Source: an uncultured Desulfovibrio sp. (lineage in GTDB: Bacteria > Desulfobacterota > Desulfovibrionia > Desulfovibrionales > Desulfovibrionaceae). From it: 14,903 nt of DNA. Positions 13,485-14,903 of the stretch are shown here, piece after piece (the stretch's first letter is position 1; every line of letters starts with the position of its first letter). The position numbers and the translations under genes were made by a program. The notes under the pieces are model-generated. The model saw only the letters and a list, made by a program, of their open reading frames with translations. It searched no databases and was not told the origin of the DNA. The stretch is taken from positions 1 to 14,903 of the forward strand of contig CALBAX010000027.1 in the NCBI GenBank assembly GCA_937926875.1, in the 5' to 3' direction.

Positions 13485-14393
13485 ATGTCTTCCTGTTCTT
13501 CCTGTTCCTCTGCGTCGGGCTGCGCTTCCAAAGGCAATCCCGGCGGCGCCGGTTGCATGGAATCGGCCATGGCCCGGCAAGACCAGATCATTGCCGACCG
13601 CCTGGCCCACATCCGGCACAAGATCTTTGTCATGAGCGGCAAAGGTGGCGTGGGTAAGAGCTCCGTCACCGTCAATACCGCGGCGGCCCTGGCCCATCGC
13701 GGCTTCAAGGTCGGCATCCTGGACGTGGACATGCACGGCCCCAGCGTGCCCAACCTGCTGGGACTGAAGGCCACCATCGAAATGAATGAGAGAAACGAGC
13801 TCATCCCTGCCATGTACAATGAGAACCTGGCGGTCATTTCCATGGATTCCTTCCTGCAGGATCGTGACCAGGCCATCCTGTGGCGCGGCCCCAAAAAGAC
13901 GGCCGCCATCCGCCAGTTCCTCTCCGACGTGGCCTGGGGCCCGCTGGACTTCCTGCTCATCGACTCCCCTCCAGGAACCGGTGACGAACATATGACCATC
14001 CTTAAGACCATCACCGACGCCCAGAGCGTCGCAGTGACCACGCCGCAGGAAATCTCCCTGGCCGACGTGCGCAAGGCCGTCAACTTCCTGCAGGTCGCCG
14101 AGGGCAAGGTCCTGGGCGTGGTGGAAAACATGAGCGGCCTTGTCTGCCCCCACTGCCACCAGGAGATCGACCTGTTCAAGAAGGGCGGTGGTGAAGAGCT
14201 CGCCAAGCATTACGGCATCCCCTTCCTGGGTGCCATCCCGCTGGATCCGGCCACTGTGGTGGCCGCCGACAGGGGCGTGCCCGTGGTCTATCTTGAACAG
14301 GATTGCCCTGCCAAGCAGGCCTTCCTGCATCTGGCTGACGCCATCGCCCAGGCTGCCGACAGCGGCGCTGCTAAGCTGGTCGGCAAGAGCTAG
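13485..14393 (+). CDS. mrp: Mrp/NBP35-family Fe-S cluster carrier ATPase
   Basis: The product has 302 residues. The P-loop domain has a deviant Walker A, SGKGGVGKSS (51-60), the DVDMHGPS segment (80-87), LLIDSPPGTGDEH (157-169) and the C-terminal ENMSGLVCPHC (214-224), whose CXXC (C221, C224) bridges a [4Fe-4S] cluster between two subunits in this family. It carries and delivers Fe-S clusters in the cytoplasm. The N-terminus is a serine- and cysteine-rich tail with cysteines at 4, 7, 13 and 24. The CX2CX5C part matches the spacing of the last three cysteines of the eukaryotic Nbp35 N-terminal cluster, while the fourth cysteine comes after rather than before. The ATG at 13485 follows AAAGGAGA; starting further downstream would lose this tail. 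It is the second gene after pcm. Confidence 0.95.
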   Translation: MSSCSSCSSASGCASKGNPGGAGCMESAMARQDQIIADRLAHIRHKIFVMSGKGGVGKSSVTVNTAAALAHRGFKVGILDVDMHGPSVPNLLGLKATIEMNERNELIPAMYNENLAVISMDSFLQDRDQAILWRGPKKTAAIRQFLSDVAWGPLDFLLIDSPPGTGDEHMTILKTITDAQSVAVTTPQEISLADVRKAVNFLQVAEGKVLGVVENMSGLVCPHCHQEIDLFKKGGGEELAKHYGIPFLGAIPLDPATVVAADRGVPVVYLEQDCPAKQAFLHLADAIAQAADSGAAKLVGKS

Positions 14394-14407
14394 GCGTTCT
14401 TTTTTGG

Positions 14408-14430
14408 GGGGGATGGCTTGTCCATCCCCC
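14408..14430 (+). terminator. Hairpin after the mrp gene
   Basis: GGGGGATGG/CCATCCCCC (14408-14416, 14422-14430) with a 5-base loop begins 15 bases after the mrp stop codon. No T-run follows directly; a run of seven T begins at 14447. It probably ends pcm-mrp transcripts imperfectly or by another route. Confidence 0.5.
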
Positions 14431-14472
14431 TCAGGATACCGGCGCGTTTTTTTCTTTTCTCCGGGACGCGTT

Positions 14473-14478
14473 TATGAT
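14473..14478 (+). promoter_or_regulatory. Possible -10 box of the pgsA promoter
   Basis: TATGAT (14473-14478) matches the -10 consensus at five of six positions and lies 40 bases before the pgsA start codon. The position 17 bases upstream (TTTTCT, 14450-14455) is a poor -35 box. Confidence 0.35.
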
Positions 14479-14518
14479 ACCCGTTTCCGTGTAGTCCTGT
14501 TTTCCGGTCGGTGAGAAT

Positions 14519-14903
14519 ATGTTCAATCTTGCGAATAAACTGACGCTGTTGCGCATGCTGCTCGTCCCGCTCGTCATCGTGCTGCTGTATTTCCAGGGCC
14601 CGGTGACCTGCGTGCTGGCCGCGCTGGCATTCATTGCCGCTTCCATCACGGACTGGGCCGACGGCTACGTGGCCCGGCGCAACAACATGGTCACCAGCAT
14701 GGGCAAGTTCCTTGATCCTCTGGCGGACAAGGTCCTCATCTGCTCCGTGCTCATCATGTTCTGCACCCTCGGATGGGCTGAAGCGTGGGTCGTCATCCTG
14801 ATCGTCTGCCGTGAGCTGGTGGTCACGGGGCTGCGCGCCATCGCCATCGATGAAGGGATCGTCCTGGCCGCCGACAGGTACGGGAAGCTCAAGACTGTCC
14901 TGC
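14519..14903 (+). CDS. pgsA: CDP-diacylglycerol-glycerol-3-phosphate 3-phosphatidyltransferase, N-terminal part (partial)
   Basis: The first 128 codons are present; the gene runs off the right edge. The enzyme makes phosphatidylglycerol phosphate from CDP-diacylglycerol and glycerol-3-phosphate in the inner membrane, the committed step to phosphatidylglycerol and cardiolipin. The start MFNLANKLTLLRMLLVPLVI is typical of PgsA, and the CDP-alcohol phosphatidyltransferase motif D(x)2DG(x)2AR(x)8G(x)3D(x)3D is complete (DWADGYVAR, then GKFLDPLAD, within about residues 46-71), including all metal-binding aspartates. Hydrophobic segments precede and follow it. A weak GGTGAG site stands before the ATG at 14519. 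PssA-type or other CDP-alcohol transferases share the motif, but the N-terminus favours PgsA. Confidence 0.92.
   Translation, partial: MFNLANKLTLLRMLLVPLVIVLLYFQGPVTCVLAALAFIAASITDWADGYVARRNNMVTSMGKFLDPLADKVLICSVLIMFCTLGWAEAWVVILIVCRELVVTGLRAIAIDEGIVLAADRYGKLKTVL

Noticed and set aside
13377..14330. A 317-codon minus-strand open frame
   Set aside because: Opposite strand of the mrp gene, whose P-loop and CXXC motifs settle the coding strand.
1..14903. CRISPR array, insertion sequence, prophage or toxin-antitoxin module
   Set aside because: No regularly spaced repeats, transposase, phage or toxin-like genes were seen on either strand.

Overview
The window reads as ordinary chromosome from a GC-rich, Gram-negative anaerobe, most likely a Desulfovibrio-type sulfate reducer (Desulfovibrionaceae). 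The support is overall protein character: a KpsD-like exporter, signal peptides and lipoproteins typical of a double membrane, a short CXXC zinc-ribbon protein of the kind I associate with Desulfovibrio, and an Mrp/NBP35 ATPase with an N-terminal cysteine cluster. The genus is inferred; no rRNA or other marker is present.

Layout. (1) At 1-394 (minus) lies the N-terminal part of a DASS/SLC13-type anion permease, preceded by a roughly 540-base non-coding stretch with leader hairpins and an AT-rich block. (2) At 936-1249 (plus) are a 67-residue zinc-ribbon protein and a probable 35-residue membrane peptide. They are convergent with a minus-strand operon (3917 to 1359) encoding a YkgJ-like cysteine-cluster protein, a small lipoprotein and a KpsD-like polysaccharide export protein; a two-way terminator separates the two units. 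(3) A tRNA-Leu(CAG) with its own promoter and terminator sits at 4107-4193. (4) A long minus-strand block runs from 12655 down to 4441: an M23 peptidase, ndk, an SDR oxidoreductase, a PLP aminotransferase, the complete metNIQ methionine ABC transporter, and a periplasmic coiled-coil protein of unknown function. Most of these units are closed by their own hairpin, so the block looks like several short transcription units rather than one operon. (5) On the plus strand pcm and the mrp/NBP35-type gene form a pair (12787-14393), followed by the first 128 codons of pgsA, which runs off the right edge.

The genes are mainly housekeeping: envelope maintenance (M23 peptidase, PgsA, KpsD-like exporter), methionine uptake, nucleotide balance (Ndk), protein repair (Pcm) and Fe-S cluster assembly (Mrp). 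I see no prophage, insertion sequence, CRISPR array, toxin-antitoxin pair or defence island, and no system I would call clearly new. The points most worth a second look are the isolated lipoprotein/KpsD-like module, the zinc-ribbon plus 35-residue peptide pair, the cysteine-rich N-terminus of the Mrp protein, the apparently unlipidated MetQ, and the structured leaders of the permease and the aminotransferase.
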